NCBI GenBank assembly: GCA_029857975.1
Contig: JAOUFX010000255.1
Span: 1 to 5,600, forward strand
Length of the DNA: 5,600 nucleotides
Source of the DNA: Deltaproteobacteria bacterium
Lineage (GTDB): Bacteria; Desulfobacterota; SM23-61
Reading direction: 5' to 3'
A model generated the notes under the pieces. It searched no databases. It saw only the letters and a program-made list of their open reading frames with translations, and was not told the DNA's origin. Positions 4,593 through 5,600 of this stretch are shown here, in pieces (positions within the stretch are counted from its first letter, which is position 1; every line of letters begins with the position of its first letter). The position numbers and the translations under genes are program-made.

Positions 4593-5012
4593 ATGAAAAT
4601 TTCGGATGTCCAGGCCCACCTGCTGGCCATACCCATGAAAGAGGTCGACTTTCCCTCTGCCTGGGCTCCGGAGAAAGCATTGGAGAAGGCCCGACAGTTT
4701 GCCCCTTACGATCTGCACTGGCTTGAAGAGCCGATCTGGCCCCCCGAGGATTTTGCCATCCTGGCTGAGACCTATAACGTGAATGTGGCACCTCACTCCC
4801 CCTATTTTGGTCCCGGTTTGTTGGCCACGGCTCACCTGGTTGCCGCAACCCCCAGCGCCGAATGGGTGGAGTATTATTATGCCAACTTGGAGGCCAGTAT
4901 TTTCCAACAGCCTCCAAAGCTGGAGAAGGGACATATTTTTCTTCCCGAAGGCCCCGGCCTTGGCCTGGAAATCGATCCGAGCGTGCTTCAACATTACCTC
5001 GTAGTTTCTTAA
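4593..5012 (+). pseudogene. Internally deleted mandelate racemase/muconate lactonizing (enolase-superfamily) gene
   Basis: The 139-residue product matches three separated parts of enolase-superfamily dehydratases, which are normally about 370-400 residues. Residues 1-15 (MKISDVQAHLLAIPM) are the usual N-terminus. VDFPSAWAPEKALEKARQFA (18-37) and PYDLHWLEEPIWPPEDF (38-54) correspond to mid-barrel segments carrying the first metal ligand (D19) and the second (E45 or E46). ILAETYNVNVAPHSPYFGPG (56-75) onward is the C-terminal part with the APHS histidine (H68) and the usual GLGLEIDP ending. Missing are most of the capping domain with the first barrel strands (near residue 16) and the segment with the third metal ligand and a catalytic base (near residue 55). 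The enzyme therefore cannot be active by the known mechanism. Both gaps keep the reading frame, and start and Shine-Dalgarno remain intact. The original role was probably dehydration or isomerisation of a sugar acid or similar substrate. Confidence 0.72.
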
Positions 5013-5066
5013 GATATCGTGACCGGTAATGTCAAAATTTTTATGAAATAAAGGGATCAAACATGG

Positions 5067-5149
5067 AACCATAGAGGGCACAGAGGGGAGGAAGTAAAAT
5101 TTCTCATAGCATATTGATATTTAATCTTTTCTCCGTATTCTCTGCGGTT
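5067..5149. repeat. Imperfect inverted repeat in the intergenic gap
   Basis: A 19-nt left arm, AACCATAGAGGGCACAGAG (5067-5085), pairs with the right arm CTCCGTATTCTCTGCGGTT (5131-5149). There are 13 Watson-Crick and 3 G-T pairs across a 45-nt A/T-rich loop. The 'AACC-C-AGAG..CAC-GAG' motif looks like a degenerate member of a dispersed palindromic family. It lies between the enolase remnant and the TAXI gene. It has no U-tract, so it is not a classical terminator, but it could attenuate or stabilise the transcript. Confidence 0.5.
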
Positions 5150-5188
5150 AAGTTCTGACAATACTACATTAAACAAAAGGAGGTGCCT

Positions 5189-5600
5189 ATGAGAAGCATG
5201 AAATCGAAAATTGGAAATTCAGAAAGCCTGTTGAGAAGTTTGGTTGTCATCTCCGCAGCTTTATTGCTTCTGGCGGCGTGGACCACGCCGGCAACAGCAC
5301 TGCCCAAGGGCTGGCCGGAACGCATCGTGATCAGTTCCGGGCCTCTGGGAGGCCCATGGTATCCCGCATCGGTAAAGTTTTCCGAATATTTAATGAAGAA
5401 ATTTCCCGGTCTTAACGTTACCGTCATCGAAGGAGGCGGTCTCGGTAATATCCGGCTGCTCGAAACAGCCCGGGATGCGCAGATCGGTATTACTTACTCG
5501 TCAACTTGGTATGAGGCCAGGGCGGGTGAGTACAAGGGAGTGAAATACCTGAACGCCAGAGGCGCTTTCGCCTTAATGACTAGCTACATGCAGTTTGCCG
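5189..5600 (+). CDS. TAXI-family TRAP transporter substrate-binding protein (5' part)
   Basis: The first 137 codons are in the window and the frame is open at the edge. An excellent Shine-Dalgarno (AAGGAGGT, 5177-5184) precedes the ATG. Residues 1-37 form a Sec signal peptide: basic start, hydrophobic LVVISAALLLLAAW core (18-31), and an ATA cleavage site at 35-37. The mature protein begins LPKGWPERIVISSGPLGGPW, the first strand and glycine loop of TAXI periplasmic receptors. It continues with a WYPASVKFSEYLMKKFPGL helix (57-75), VTVIEGGGLGNIRLLE (77-92) and AQIGITYSST (97-106). TAXI receptors capture small organic acids in the periplasm and pass them to a fused TRAP membrane subunit, powered by an ion gradient. 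The full length is normally about 320-350 residues. The substrate cannot be read from this part. Its location after an enolase-superfamily gene suggests an organic-acid uptake locus. Confidence 0.88.
   Translation, partial: MRSMKSKIGNSESLLRSLVVISAALLLLAAWTTPATALPKGWPERIVISSGPLGGPWYPASVKFSEYLMKKFPGLNVTVIEGGGLGNIRLLETARDAQIGITYSSTWYEARAGEYKGVKYLNARGAFALMTSYMQFA

Noticed and set aside
4497..5081. Long minus-strand open frame opposite the enolase-superfamily gene
   Set aside because: It is antisense to clear enolase-superfamily sequence, has no ribosome site and shows no family resemblance; a shadow of the plus-strand gene.

Overview
The window looks like bacterial chromosomal DNA, probably from a free-living Gram-negative. 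The evidence is an exported TAXI-type TRAP receptor, Shine-Dalgarno-led starts and toxin-antitoxin debris. The mix of genes would suit a Desulfobacterota-like or similar environmental lineage, but no rRNA or marker gene is present, so placement below 'bacterium' is a guess.

Positions 1-820 hold minus-strand toxin-antitoxin pieces. There is a nearly complete Phd/YefM antitoxin with its own promoter and palindromic operator, a HigA-type antitoxin cut off before its DNA-binding domain, and a small unrecognised protein. Positions 829-3145 hold the most interesting unit: a tightly coupled two-gene operon on the minus strand. It encodes an Xre-HTH/ImmA-IrrE metallopeptidase protein followed by a PIN-domain ribonuclease-like protein, joined by a TAATG stop/start overlap. 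It has a putative leaderless promoter embedded in repeated GTTGAC sites. The unit is bracketed by two same-orientation copies of a palindromic repeat. It looks like a toxin-antitoxin or defence-type module in which the HTH-peptidase protein represses the operon and controls the PIN toxin (inference).

Positions 3147-4291 read as a defence-island graveyard on the minus strand. It contains an N-terminal PD-(D/E)xK-like domain protein that stops early, an unrecognised ORF without a good start, the tail of a second ImmA/IrrE-type protein, and only the first ~40 codons of a type I restriction hsdR gene joined to that tail. Positions 4292-4540 contain no convincing gene.

From 4541 the strand and character change to plus-strand metabolic genes. 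The first is an enolase-superfamily (mandelate racemase/muconate lactonising type) gene reduced to 139 codons by what appear to be two in-frame internal deletions. After a ~175-bp gap containing an imperfect inverted repeat comes the 5' part of a TAXI-family TRAP transporter substrate-binding protein, which runs off the window. Together these suggest an uptake-plus-catabolism operon for an organic acid whose enzyme gene has decayed, next to a recombination-prone accessory region.
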